From a virus, in the IMG/VR virus record IMGVR_UViG_3300009034_002625, positions 1-64,000 of that record: 64,000 nucleotides of DNA; one strand, given 5' to 3'. Below the pieces are notes generated by a model. It searched no databases. It worked only from the letters and a program-made list of their open reading frames with translations, and was not told the DNA's origin. Below, one piece after another: positions 43,592 to 51,449 of the stretch; position 1 is the first letter of the stretch, and each line of letters opens with the position of its first letter. Made by a program: the position numbers and the translations under genes.

Positions 43592-43809
43592 TTTGTGATA
43601 TTTGTTTCAGGGCTATCCTGATTGCTATGAGCTTTGATGGTGGGCATATCTGCCCAGAATGTTTGGTTGAGAACTGCTATTCAATTCTAACAGAACCCGA
43701 AGAAGATAAACCCCAAAAAATCTCAAGAAGAGATTTGGAAAGGATTAAAAATGATACCCATAGAATACAAGGGACAAACCTACAAAGGCAATCTTACCAA
43801 CCTTGTTAA
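43531..43809 (+). CDS. zinc-finger-like protein
   Basis: A 92-residue protein with CDICFRAI and HICPECLVENC, a likely C4 or C3H zinc site, and a basic second half. The ribosome site GAAAGGAAAGC overlaps the membrane gene. Function unknown. Confidence 0.5.
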   Translation: MPEKRKVNKRLQKIFEQGGVICDICFRAILIAMSFDGGHICPECLVENCYSILTEPEEDKPQKISRRDLERIKNDTHRIQGTNLQRQSYQPC

Positions 43810-43978
43810 ATTCAATGTCATCACTCCCAAGATAGCAACAGAGACAACAGTAAATAATAATCAGCCTTTAGGAACGGGGAAAGCCAAGAACGGAAGAAAT
43901 CATAGTTATTCTGATAAAGTTTATATGGCAACCCAAAAGATAAGAAGAGAACACAGAAAAAGAATTTGGGGGGATTGA
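43751..43978 (+). CDS. small hypothetical protein
   Basis: A 75-residue protein with IEYKGQTYKGNLTNL and a basic helical end (TQKIRREHRKRI). It overlaps the previous gene by 59 bases. The 169 bases after it hold AT-rich DNA and no firm feature. Confidence 0.45.
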   Translation: MIPIEYKGQTYKGNLTNLVKFNVITPKIATETTVNNNQPLGTGKAKNGRNHSYSDKVYMATQKIRREHRKRIWGD

Positions 43979-44147
43979 TTTGTTATTTTTATAATGTATT
44001 TCGTGTCCTATTGAGACATGTTTTACATTTATAAACTAATTATGCCTCTATTTTTTTCTTCTTTTTTTTATCTGGAAAAATTTTAATTTTAACTAAGACG
44101 GGGATCCCCAGTTTCTCTATTGAATTTGAAAGGAGAAATCTTTAACA

Positions 44148-44558
44148 ATGAAATATATAAATGGAATTAGAGAAATAAAGCCGTTGAGAATTGGTTCACT
44201 CTCGTCATCAGATCTTATTGGGGCTTTACTTGTAGATTTGGGTTGTTCAGTAAGTGGAATTCCCCGAACTTATATTTCAAAATCTTATCATACAAGGTGG
44301 GAAATATTTGACCCCGAAAAAGTAAAAGACCCCAAAGATCTAACAACACCTTGGAGTATGGTTTGGAGAGTCCACCATGAATCAGACAGAATAGATTGTG
44401 TTCGCCTTGCATATAGATATGTTCATACACCAATTGATATCATACCCCAATATCCCCACGTTCCCTGTAAAGGTATTTTTTGTATTTGCCACAAAGAAGT
44501 AAAACTAAAGGACTTAACAGTTAGTGATTTAATTCATATTGGCAATGATTTTGAATAA
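44148..44558 (+). CDS. hypothetical protein
   Basis: A 136-residue protein with an alpha/beta pattern (GSLSSSDLIGALLVDLG) and a CKGIFCICHKE cluster near its end, and the short WEIFDPEKVKDP stretch. Its leader resembles that of 41705: a run ending TTGAATTT, then AGGAGAAATC. Not recognised. Confidence 0.45.
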   Translation: MKYINGIREIKPLRIGSLSSSDLIGALLVDLGCSVSGIPRTYISKSYHTRWEIFDPEKVKDPKDLTTPWSMVWRVHHESDRIDCVRLAYRYVHTPIDIIPQYPHVPCKGIFCICHKEVKLKDLTVSDLIHIGNDFE

Positions 44559-44570
44559 AAGGAGACCAAA

Positions 44571-44801
44571 ATGTTGGATGAAACAAAAAAATCTATCTTG
44601 AAAGCGTTGGATAAGATTGATAATGAAAATATGTTAATTTCAAGTATCGTTAGAGTTAAAGAGCAAACTGATAAAATCAGAAATTTGCTTGAAGCCTTTC
44701 TTTGCGAGAAGTGCGGAGACTTAGAATATAATTGTAGGGTAGAAGAACCAGAAGATAGGATTTGTTTAGAATGCCAAATAAATATGGTAGGAGGAGAATA
44801 A
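44571..44801 (+). CDS. small protein with zinc-ribbon-like end
   Basis: A 76-residue protein with a helical N-terminus and a C-terminal CEKCGDLEYNC and CLECQ. The four Cys could bind zinc. AAGGAG site. Function unknown. Confidence 0.5.
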   Translation: MLDETKKSILKALDKIDNENMLISSIVRVKEQTDKIRNLLEAFLCEKCGDLEYNCRVEEPEDRICLECQINMVGGE

Positions 44802-44802
44802 T

Positions 44803-44973
44803 ATGCCAAAGGGATTGGTTAAAGAACTTCCTCAAATTAGATACGACAGAAGATTGTGGTTTGTTGATGAAAAAGCTAAAGAGATTAGGCGGGTAGATAA
44901 TCCACATGAGTTTTTGGATTTTAAACAGGTTGATGAAGATAAAATAGGGAGGAGGGATGAAGATGAAGTATGA
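44803..44973 (+). CDS. 56-residue hypothetical protein
   Basis: Reads MPKGLVKELPQIRYDRRLWF and an acidic end. GGAGGAG site upstream. It overlaps the next start. Not recognised. Confidence 0.45.
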   Translation: MPKGLVKELPQIRYDRRLWFVDEKAKEIRRVDNPHEFLDFKQVDEDKIGRRDEDEV

Positions 44974-45172
44974 GCAAATGGTTAGTATTTATGGAACGAT
45001 AATTGTAGAAGCTAAAGGTAAAGAAGAGGGCACAAAACTTATAAGAGCAGAATTGGAACGGCTAAAATTTTGTGGGCTTAAAATTTATAGCGACATCTGT
45101 GAATCTGAGTGTCATATTTTAGTTGGAGATTATGAAAGAGAAAGTGATGTCAAATTGCAGGAGGAGAAATAA
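44963..45172 (+). CDS. small hypothetical protein
   Basis: About 69 residues from the second ATG, where GGAGG sits at a normal distance; an ATG six bases earlier is too close to the site. It has an EQMVSIYGTIIVEAKGKEEG strand-helix pattern. Not recognised. Confidence 0.45.
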   Translation: MKYEQMVSIYGTIIVEAKGKEEGTKLIRAELERLKFCGLKIYSDICESECHILVGDYERESDVKLQEEK

Positions 45173-45174
45173 AG

Positions 45175-45426
45175 ATGTCTATAACAATTTGGAAAATGAA
45201 TTATGAAAGTATTGGCGACCTCATGGGTGAAGATTGCCATGAACTTTTAGAGGATTGTTGCAGAGACAGAGAACCAACCCAGCAACTTTATATCAATAAA
45301 GAAAGCCTGAAAGAGATGATGGGAAAAGCCAAGACTCTTGCACAGAAAGACTTGGTAGATATTTTCGTAGATTGGTTTGAAAAACACCCAGAAGATGCTG
45401 ATGGAATAGATATTGATTTGTCATGA
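45175..45426 (+). CDS. small acidic protein
   Basis: An 83-residue acidic protein with CHELLEDCCRDREP and many Asp/Glu. AGGAGGAG site. It may be a DNA-mimic-like or regulatory protein, but only its charge suggests that. Confidence 0.45.
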   Translation: MSITIWKMNYESIGDLMGEDCHELLEDCCRDREPTQQLYINKESLKEMMGKAKTLAQKDLVDIFVDWFEKHPEDADGIDIDLS

Positions 45427-45443
45427 AATCAGGAGGAATAAAA

Positions 45444-45677
45444 ATGAGTTGGAGAAATCATAGCACACATAGAGAAGAAACCAAAGCAGTCAAGAAAGCT
45501 TTGGAAAAAGCAGGAATTAAATTTAAGAAGGTGGGACACGGAACAGGAACAGCTTGGGAATAGCTTGAAATTAAATTACCAGAATGGAACGAAGAAGCCC
45601 GACAGGAAGCAATAGCGATAGCACAAGCAGTTACGGGCAGGCGTGGCGATTATGATGGTAGGATTTCGATTCATTAA
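45444..45677 (+). pseudogene. small gene with in-frame amber stop
   Basis: The frame opens MSWRNHSTHREETKAVKKAL after an AGGAGG site and meets TAG at codon 40 (45561-45563), just after GHGTGTAWE. It then continues for 37 codons, LEIKLPEWNEEARQEAIA, to TAA at 45675. A TGG to TAG change would restore a 77-residue protein. It may be a recent mutation or a low-level readthrough site. Confidence 0.6.
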
Positions 45678-45691
45678 AGAAGGGAATTGAT

Positions 45692-45892
45692 ATGTCTCCT
45701 GAAAGAAGATGTAAATTTTATAGGCTAACAATTGCAGGATATCTTTGCTTTGCTAATAGAAAAGAACCTTTCCCACACGATTGCAAAGGCATAGAAGATG
45801 AGAATTGTCCATTTGTATGTCCACCAAATAAGAGAACACCTGCTTGCATTCCAGTTGATAACCACGATTTAACACTTGTTTATAAAAATTAA
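45692..45892 (+). CDS. small cysteine-containing protein
   Basis: A 66-residue protein with RRCKFYRL, YLCFANR, HDCKG and NCPFVCPP: about six Cys, likely a metal site. GAAGGG site upstream. Function unknown. Confidence 0.45.
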   Translation: MSPERRCKFYRLTIAGYLCFANRKEPFPHDCKGIEDENCPFVCPPNKRTPACIPVDNHDLTLVYKN

Positions 45893-45908
45893 TAGAAAGG
45901 AGGAAAAA

Positions 45909-46064
45909 ATGTCCTTAGAAAAAGCCAAAGGTGAAATCGGAGAAATCGTTTGTGAGATGTGCCAGTTTGAAAGCACGGGTTGCGACCCATTGAAATGCGA
46001 AACCCTGAATGAAGTTGATAGGGTTTTGGAAGAATTTGAAAAGTCTTGTAAGAAGGAAGATTGA
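45909..46064 (+). CDS. 51-residue cysteine-containing protein
   Basis: ATG at 45909 follows AAAGGAGG. It encodes an acidic helix with VCEMCQFESTGCDPLKC, possibly a metal-binding site. Last gene before the structured RNA candidates. Function unknown. Confidence 0.5.
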   Translation: MSLEKAKGEIGEIVCEMCQFESTGCDPLKCETLNEVDRVLEEFEKSCKKED

Positions 46065-46071
46065 AGAATAA

Positions 46072-46145
46072 AGCGAGGTCTCCAAACCAAAACTCTAAGG
46101 CTCGATAAAGCCAATCTTTTTCTTTTAACCTGGATAGACCTCGCT
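46072..46145 (+). ncRNA. structured RNA candidate A
   Basis: AGCGAGGTCT (46072-46081) and AGACCTCGCT (46136-46145) form a perfect 10-bp closing stem. Inside, GGCT/AGCC closes a short hairpin. There is no poly-U after it, so it is not a plain terminator. It lies in the gap between two early genes. Confidence 0.55.
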
Positions 46146-46155
46146 ACATAAATTT

Positions 46156-46212
46156 GTCAGGACTGAAGGAAGCCCCTTATAATTCTACGGAATTATTTCC
46201 TTCAGTTCTGGC
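46156..46212 (+). ncRNA. long hairpin with cUACGg tetraloop
   Basis: A 16-bp stem (46156-46171 with 46197-46212, two G-T wobbles) holds a second hairpin TAATTC-TACG-GAATTA. The loop is a C(UACG)G of the very stable UNCG class. No U-run follows, only CTTTAAAGG. It could stop exonucleases or process the early transcript just ahead of the GTG-started gene. Confidence 0.65.
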
Positions 46213-46255
46213 TTTAAAGGAAATATAATATGAAAAAAAAAGAAAGGAGAAAGAA

Positions 46256-46573
46256 GTGGAAGATGATTTAGGGTTTGTTTCAGTTAGATTAACAGTAGAT
46301 GGCATAAAACATGAAATAATAAGAGCATTGACGCTTTATGAGAAAAATCTCCAAAAAGATATCGAGGGTGCGGTAAAAAAAGCTATTGATAATTTTGATT
46401 TTGAAAAGGAGTTGGCTTGTCAAGTGGATATTGCAATCAAAGAAGCAATTGCAAGAGCAGTCCAAAATGCTTTGATATGGGGAGATGGATATAAGAAAAT
46501 AGAAAAGATAGTCAGAGAAGCAATAGACAAAAAGGCAAAATTTACAGATGGAAAGGAAGGTAAGGTTAATTAA
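46256..46573 (+). CDS. hypothetical protein with GTG start
   Basis: A 105-residue helical protein that starts at GTG after AAAGGAG. It contains repeats of charged helices (DIEGAVKKAIDNFDFEKE, IAIKEAIARAVQNAL). Not recognised. It ends one base before the helicase ATG. Confidence 0.5.
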   Translation: MEDDLGFVSVRLTVDGIKHEIIRALTLYEKNLQKDIEGAVKKAIDNFDFEKELACQVDIAIKEAIARAVQNALIWGDGYKKIEKIVREAIDKKAKFTDGKEGKVN

Positions 46574-47940
46574 TGGCTTTATTCAAACATCAAGTAGAAA
46601 TGATTGAGTTCGCTTTAAAACGAGATAGGTCTGGAAATTTTGGAGAGACTGGCGTTGGGAAGAGCCTTGCAACATTAGAAGTAATTAAGGAAAGAATGAA
46701 AAGAGGCGAGGTTGAGACCGTTCTGGTCATATGTCCATTGACTTTGATTTGGAACTGGCAAGAAGAAATTGAGAAATGGACAGACCTGACCTCAGTAGCA
46801 TTGAAAGGAAATCTTACGAAAAGACTAGACAATCTTAAGAAAAATGCGGATATATATCTGATAAATTATGAGGGAGTTCCCCTGATCAAATCAGCGTTGG
46901 AAGAAAAGAATTTTGATATGATTATCTTAGACGAGGCCCATAAGATCAAAAGCCGATTTGCAAGTCGAAGTCTGGCTATTTTTAGCGTGGCTGAAATGAC
47001 TCCCTATCGTATGATTTTGACAGCAACTCCAATCCTGAATATGCCTACGGATATCTACTCCGAATTCTTCTTTTTGGACCCCAAAATTCTGGGTGAGAAT
47101 TATTACGAATTCAGGGACCATTATATGAAGAATTTGAAAGAGACAAGGAAGGTTCCTCTTAATAAATGGATTGTTAGAAAAGGCAAACTCAAAGATCTTT
47201 CTGATAAGATTTTCAAGCATGCTATCAGATTCAGAAAAGCAGACTGTTTAGATCTCCCGGATCGGGTTTTTGTAGAAAGAAAGGTCGGGCTTTCCAGAGA
47301 CCAGGAGACCGCTTACATAGATTTAGCAAAGCGATTTAAGACCGAATTGGATGGCGAGATGATTACTATAGCGGGTATTTTTGCTAAATTCTTGAGACTC
47401 AATCAAGTCTGTTCTGGCTATTTGCCCGCAAAAACAGGCATTAAGCACTTTTCCAAGAATTCTAAGTTAGAACTACTAAAGGAAGTGTTAGAAGAGATAG
47501 GCGAACCCCAGACGATAGTGTGGGCATACTTCCACGAAGATATCGAGAGAATTGTAAAAGAGATTAAGAGAGCCGATTCTATCTATGGAAAGACTCCTGT
47601 AGCACAGAGACAAGAAGTAGTAAAGAGATTTCAAGAAGGTAAGATTCAATATCTTGTAGCCCATCCTGGATGTGCTGGTCAGGGATTGAATTTGACTAAT
47701 GCTCCCTATAGTATCTATTATAGTAGAAGTTTCTCCTTAATGGAAAGACTCCAGAGTTTGGGAAGGAATTATAGGATAGGCTCTGAGGTTCATTCTAAGA
47801 TTACGATTTTTGACCTTGTTTCAAAGCTTAATGCTAATGTGGTTTCGATTGATGAATATATCTTAAATTCCTTAAAAATGAAAAAGAAGATTGCGGATGT
47901 GGTTAACCGAGATTCGGCATTTAAGTTATTTGATTTTTAG
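46573..47940 (+). CDS. SNF2-family ATP-dependent helicase
   Basis: A 455-residue superfamily 2 protein. Motif I GETGVGKS is at ~24-31, DEAH (motif II) at ~120-123, TATP (motif III) at ~150-153 and a motif VI-like QSLGRNYRIGS near ~396. The short linker between halves and the late LNLTNAP block fit SNF2-type phage enzymes. It may remodel DNA-protein complexes or aid replication fork restart. Confidence 0.85.
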   Translation: MALFKHQVEMIEFALKRDRSGNFGETGVGKSLATLEVIKERMKRGEVETVLVICPLTLIWNWQEEIEKWTDLTSVALKGNLTKRLDNLKKNADIYLINYEGVPLIKSALEEKNFDMIILDEAHKIKSRFASRSLAIFSVAEMTPYRMILTATPILNMPTDIYSEFFFLDPKILGENYYEFRDHYMKNLKETRKVPLNKWIVRKGKLKDLSDKIFKHAIRFRKADCLDLPDRVFVERKVGLSRDQETAYIDLAKRFKTELDGEMITIAGIFAKFLRLNQVCSGYLPAKTGIKHFSKNSKLELLKEVLEEIGEPQTIVWAYFHEDIERIVKEIKRADSIYGKTPVAQRQEVVKRFQEGKIQYLVAHPGCAGQGLNLTNAPYSIYYSRSFSLMERLQSLGRNYRIGSEVHSKITIFDLVSKLNANVVSIDEYILNSLKMKKKIADVVNRDSAFKLFDF

Positions 47941-47953
47941 AAAGGAGAAAAAA

Positions 47954-48166
47954 ATGAAACCCTGGAAAGCTTGTTCTGATTCAGAAAAAATTGAAAGGTT
48001 AGGAAAAGCGGTTTTTATATTGGGTGATACTTTAGCCCATTTACAGGCTCATTATGAAAAAGAAAAACATAAATCTTCTAATTTTCCAGAACCACCTTTT
48101 GATAATTATGTAGATTCAATGCATCAAGCACTTTGTAAAATTATAGGGCAGAAATTTCTGAAATAG
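47954..48166 (+). CDS. small hypothetical protein
   Basis: About 70 residues from an ATG after AAAGGAG; it starts MKPWKACSDSEKIERLGKAV, helical, then a proline-rich patch. Not recognised. Confidence 0.45.
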   Translation: MKPWKACSDSEKIERLGKAVFILGDTLAHLQAHYEKEKHKSSNFPEPPFDNYVDSMHQALCKIIGQKFLK

Positions 48167-48185
48167 CAAGAAAGGAGGAAAATAA

Positions 48186-48377
48186 ATGGAGAAGTTTAGA
48201 ATTTGTTTCTTCAGCTATGAAGTAAAGGCAAAAAATAAAGCGGAAGCATTTGAGAAAGCAAAGAAATGTTTTTTCAAAGAGATTAGAGAAAAATTAAAGG
48301 TCTTAATGAAACTTTGGTATGTAGATAGTGTAACAAAACATATATTCAAAACAAAGGAAAAAAATGAAAATCGTTAA
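48186..48377 (+). CDS. small hypothetical protein
   Basis: A 63-residue basic protein (FRICFFSYEVKAKNKAEAFEK) with a strand then a helix, as in small ferredoxin-like domains. AGGAGG upstream. Not recognised. Confidence 0.45.
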   Translation: MEKFRICFFSYEVKAKNKAEAFEKAKKCFFKEIREKLKVLMKLWYVDSVTKHIFKTKEKNENR

Positions 48378-48603
48378 ATTTCAATCAGAGGAGGGTAGCT
48401 TTACCGAAAGCTTTACCCTCAAACTGGAAGCAGTTGGAGACGATATGCTTGAAGAAGAAAATATCCAAAAGCTTTTGAAAAAATACAAAAAAGAAGATGA
48501 AAATGTTGTAGATTTTTACAACAAGGAAGACTGGATGGAATTCTTAAGAAGAAATTGTATTTGTGCAGAAGAATTAGAGCCAGATTATCAGATTTATTTT
48601 TAA
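48364..48603 (+). CDS. small acidic protein
   Basis: A 79-residue protein with an acidic helix (EEENIQKLLKKYKKEDENVV). It overlaps the previous gene by 14 bases. Not recognised. Confidence 0.4.
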   Translation: MKIVKFQSEEGSFTESFTLKLEAVGDDMLEEENIQKLLKKYKKEDENVVDFYNKEDWMEFLRRNCICAEELEPDYQIYF

Positions 48604-48612
48604 GGAGAAATA

Positions 48613-48888
48613 ATGGAAAAGAAAGCAGGTTGGAGTGGGTTTGTTATACTTGGGTTGATTGCAGTAGTAATATTCTTTGGTGGTCATAAGTTGGGATTTA
48701 GCAAAGGTTTCAAGGCTGGACAGGCAAGCAAAGGTCTAATCCTGATTGATGGAGAATTTTACCATCAAGATGAGAAAGGAATTTTGCGAGAAGTTGATGA
48801 TACTCAAAAATATATAATTATTGATGGCAAATTGCATTTAGTTGCACCGCCTCATATGAAGAGAGGAAAGATAAGGAGAAAGAAATGA
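48613..48888 (+). CDS. single-pass membrane protein
   Basis: A 91-residue protein with an N-terminal membrane segment (FVILGLIAVVIFFGGHKLG) and a soluble domain with two strand pairs (LILIDGEFYHQDEKG, YIIIDGKLHLVA), a small repeat. AAGGAG site. Function unknown. Confidence 0.5.
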   Translation: MEKKAGWSGFVILGLIAVVIFFGGHKLGFSKGFKAGQASKGLILIDGEFYHQDEKGILREVDDTQKYIIIDGKLHLVAPPHMKRGKIRRKK

Positions 48889-49103
48889 AATTTGAACTTG
48901 AATCTGAATGGAAACCTGCAAAACCCAATTGTGTTGACTTCAAAAATAAATCTTGGCTTGCTAGATGGTTAGAGGGAATAGGTTCATACTATGAAGAAGG
49001 AAAAAGTTACTACAGTTGCAAGCTTGCATCAAAATGTGCAAATAGCAAGGGAACTAGTTATTGCAATGGGGTATTTAGGAAAAAAGGAAAGAAGAAAGAA
49101 TGA
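48885..49103 (+). CDS. small cysteine-containing protein
   Basis: A 72-residue protein with CVDFKNK, YSCKLASKCANS and YCNGVF: several Cys, possible zinc site. It overlaps the previous gene by four bases. Not recognised. Confidence 0.45.
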   Translation: MKFELESEWKPAKPNCVDFKNKSWLARWLEGIGSYYEEGKSYYSCKLASKCANSKGTSYCNGVFRKKGKKKE

Positions 49104-49402
49104 AAAAAAAGAATGACTACAAAGAATATGGAATGGATTTGCAAGATCAGATAGTAGCTTTGGTCAGAGAGATAGAAACTTTGATTTTGGATTTCTGTAA
49201 GAGAAGTCCCAAGATATCTACAGACCCTAAGAAAGTTTCTATGATATTCTTGGCTACAGGAAAGCTGTTGCTTCTAATTGCCATAGACAAGGCGAAGATA
49301 GTTTGGGATTTGAAGGAACTCAAAAAAGTGGTTAAGAAATTTTACAAACAGGCCATAAAGAAATCAAAACGGAAGGAGAAAAAATGGCAACAACAGAATT
49401 AG
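49100..49402 (+). CDS. small helical protein
   Basis: A 100-residue protein with long charged helices (LQDQIVALVREIETLILDF) and a Lys-rich end. It overlaps the next gene by 19 bases. Not recognised. Confidence 0.4.
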   Translation: MKKKNDYKEYGMDLQDQIVALVREIETLILDFCKRSPKISTDPKKVSMIFLATGKLLLLIAIDKAKIVWDLKELKKVVKKFYKQAIKKSKRKEKKWQQQN

Positions 49403-49680
49403 CCGTAAAGATATGCTTAGCAATAGGATTTTTTGCATCTGTTTTTGTATTATTACTCTGTCTTTGTAGAAGAAGGATAATTTTTGGAATTGGAATGGGC
49501 TCTGGTCTTTCTTCTCTTGATATTATAAGTGATTCGCGATGGATAGTTTATTATTGGTCAGAAAAAAGTGGAGGGCGCTGTTCAGTTCCACTTTCAAAAA
49601 ATACAGCAGAGGGTTTATTTAAAAAATTTAATGAAGCAGAATATTTATTATATGTTGTAAAAAGAAAGGAGCCAAAATGA
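49384..49680 (+). CDS. membrane protein with soluble tail
   Basis: A 98-residue protein with one membrane segment (ICLAIGFFASVFVLLLCLC) followed by an alpha/beta tail. It overlaps the nuclease gene by four bases. Function unknown. Confidence 0.45.
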   Translation: MATTELAVKICLAIGFFASVFVLLLCLCRRRIIFGIGMGSGLSSLDIISDSRWIVYYWSEKSGGRCSVPLSKNTAEGLFKKFNEAEYLLYVVKRKEPK

Positions 49681-50489
49681 GAATAGGAAAAGCAGTTGAA
49701 GATGGCGAACTGAAACATTTATCAAACACTTCAATAGATATGTATACAAAATGTCCATTTAGATTCTATTGTAGATACCCTTTAGGATTAAAGAAACCAC
49801 CGAGTGCAGCATTAACTTTCGGCATAAGCTTTGGAGATGCTACGGATTTGAATTATGAACAAAAAATTGTTACCCATGAAGATTTGAAAGTCAAAAAAAT
49901 AACAGATCGCTTTAATGATCGTTGGAAAGAATTGAAATCTGAAACCGAATTTACAAAAAAAGAAAAGCCAGAAGAAATTAGAAAGATAGGAGAAAAGTCT
50001 ATAGAAATATTTCAAAAAGAAATAGCTCCAATAGTTCAACCGGTAGCAATTCAGCTATTCAAAAGCGTAGACTTTGAAGGTTCAGATTTTAAGTTTGTAG
50101 GAAAACTAGATGTCGTAGACAATAAAAATGTTATCAGGGATACCAAAACTTCCTCAAGTAGGTGGAAAGATAGTGCAGCTCACGATACCCTTCAACATGT
50201 AGGATATTCATTATTATTAGATGGTCAATCAGACAAAGAAAGAGATTGTACTTATGATATCGCGGTAAAATTAAAAACACCAGTAACTCAAATAATTAAA
50301 ACAAAAGTAAGCAAAGAACAAAGAATGGGATTTCTAATTCATTTAACAAGAATAAAAATGCAGATACAACATTCAATTCAAACAGGAAACTTTCCTGCAT
50401 ACAAAACTAAAGAATGGTGGTGCTCAAAGAGATTTTGTGGTTATTTTCGTGAGTGCGAAAAAACTTTTGGTTGGAAAATCAAAGATTAA
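49677..50489 (+). CDS. PD-(D/E)XK nuclease with likely Fe-S cluster
   Basis: A 270-residue RecB/Cas4-like nuclease. It opens LSNTSIDMYTKCPFRFYCRY. The GKLDVVDNK Asp near 145 and RDTKT (Asp-x-Lys near 155-157) are the core, and QHVGYSLLL supplies the Gln-Tyr motif. An N-terminal Cys and three Cys at the end (WWCSKRFCGYFRECE) fit an iron-sulfur site. It probably resects DNA ends for recombination. Confidence 0.85.
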   Translation: MRIGKAVEDGELKHLSNTSIDMYTKCPFRFYCRYPLGLKKPPSAALTFGISFGDATDLNYEQKIVTHEDLKVKKITDRFNDRWKELKSETEFTKKEKPEEIRKIGEKSIEIFQKEIAPIVQPVAIQLFKSVDFEGSDFKFVGKLDVVDNKNVIRDTKTSSSRWKDSAAHDTLQHVGYSLLLDGQSDKERDCTYDIAVKLKTPVTQIIKTKVSKEQRMGFLIHLTRIKMQIQHSIQTGNFPAYKTKEWWCSKRFCGYFRECEKTFGWKIKD

Positions 50490-50493
50490 AAAA

Positions 50494-50573
50494 AGCCGAC
50501 TGGTTTTGCCAAGAGGTTTCTCGCACATTCCTTAAAGCAAAAGTAATAGGGCGCTCCTTCCTGCCAGTCGGTT
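50494..50573 (+). ncRNA. structured RNA candidate B
   Basis: AGCCGACTGG and CCAGTCGGTT form a 10-bp closing stem with one wobble. Inside, TTTTGC pairs with GCAAAA and encloses a GAG-GTTT-CTC hairpin, and the last part can form another small hairpin. No clear U-run follows. It fills the gap between nuclease and ASCH-like genes. Confidence 0.55.
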
Positions 50574-50592
50574 AAAAAGAAAGAAAAATAAA

Positions 50593-50988
50593 ATGCAAGT
50601 ATTATCATTCAGTATGTTTAAAGAAAAGATTTTAAACAGAACCAAAGAACAAACGATAAGACGCTTGGGCACTATCAGGAAAAGAGATTATAAAAAATGG
50701 AAGAAGACTCGAAAATTTTGGTATAGACTTTATTGGAAAATGAGAACCCCTGATTGCGAAGCGTTAATGGAAGTTGCAGTTAAAAATATGATACCAATTC
50801 AAATGAAATGGAAAGGATTCGGAGAAGTATTTGCCATTAGATTTGAAAATGGCAAGGAGTTATCTCTTGAAGAAAAAAGGAAATTGGCCCACGATGATGG
50901 CTTTGAGGATTTAGCTGGTTTTAAATTATTCTTTGCTAATCATTACAATTTAAGAAAATGGCAAAATCTTGTAATTATTCGTTGGTAA
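50593..50988 (+). CDS. ASCH-like protein
   Basis: A 131-residue basic protein. It opens QVLSFSMFKEKILNRTKEQTIRRLG, a strand-helix with the QTIRR segment; the end has ELSLEEKRKLAHDDGFEDLAGFKLFF and a final LVIIRW. These are ASCH-like features for RNA binding or a nucleotide. The role is unknown. Confidence 0.7.
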   Translation: MQVLSFSMFKEKILNRTKEQTIRRLGTIRKRDYKKWKKTRKFWYRLYWKMRTPDCEALMEVAVKNMIPIQMKWKGFGEVFAIRFENGKELSLEEKRKLAHDDGFEDLAGFKLFFANHYNLRKWQNLVIIRW

Positions 50989-51027
50989 AGATCAGAAAAA
51001 AAACTTACAGAAAGTGAAAGATTTCCC

Positions 51028-51056
51028 TTGACAAAACCAGAAAATTGTATTATAGA
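51028..51056 (+). promoter_or_regulatory. probable sigma70-type promoter
   Basis: TTGACA at 51028 is followed, after exactly 17 bases, by TATAGA. It sits just upstream of the 51089 gene, so a secondary transcript could start there for the resolvase-annealing-primase part of the operon. Confidence 0.6.
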
Positions 51057-51088
51057 AAATCATAATAGAAAAAAATAGATAGATAGAA

Positions 51089-51337
51089 ATGAGAGAAAAA
51101 CAAATCCAACCTAAAAAAATTCATTACGAAACAACAGATTTAAATCTCGCTGCTTATTTAAAATCTCAGGGTGTTAAGTTTATCAACGTAAGATATGGCG
51201 AGAAGTTCGCCACTTTCATATTTGAAGATATTCCCAAAACTAAAGAAATGGTTCAGGCATTTTATAAAGATACAAAGATAAATTCATTTATTCACGCTTT
51301 TAAGGAGATAAAAGCTTTACTTTTTAATCAGAAATAG
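51089..51337 (+). CDS. DUF5659-like protein
   Basis: An 82-residue protein with TTDLNLAAYLKSQGVKFI and a later FATFIFED strand; this is the usual DUF5659 pattern. The ATG at 51089 follows a GATAGA-rich leader. Function unknown. Confidence 0.65.
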   Translation: MREKQIQPKKIHYETTDLNLAAYLKSQGVKFINVRYGEKFATFIFEDIPKTKEMVQAFYKDTKINSFIHAFKEIKALLFNQK

Positions 51338-51434
51338 GCTCCTCTCTGAATCGGGAAGTTTGGACTGAACTCCCGCTAAAAAGCTTGATAGCTAAGCAAG
51401 CTGGGAATGAAACAGGCTACCCAAGGGAGGAGCC
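51337..51434 (+). ncRNA. structured RNA candidate C, four-way-junction-like
   Basis: An 11-bp closing stem (GGCTCCTCTCT at 51337 with AGGGAGGAGCC at 51424-51434) surrounds a 7- to 9-bp hairpin (CGGGA and GTT with AAC and TCCCG), then AGCTTG/CAAGCT, then a short TGGG/CCCA stem. It starts at the last base of the stop codon of the preceding gene and ends 15 bases before the resolvase start. It lacks the T-loop and other tRNA marks. It could fold as RNA or as a DNA junction. Confidence 0.6.
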
Positions 51435-51449
51435 GACTAGGAGATTGAA

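Noticed and set aside
39944-45677. Genome-wide recoding of TGA or TAG
   Set aside because: Many intact genes end in TAG or TGA, and large structural genes have no internal stops; single mutations are simpler.
46156-46212. Intrinsic terminator
   Set aside because: Very strong stem but no U-run on either side.
51337-51434. tRNA-like cloverleaf
   Set aside because: Closing stem and three arms are present, but no T-loop (TTCRA), no anticodon-type 7-base loop in place and no CCA context.
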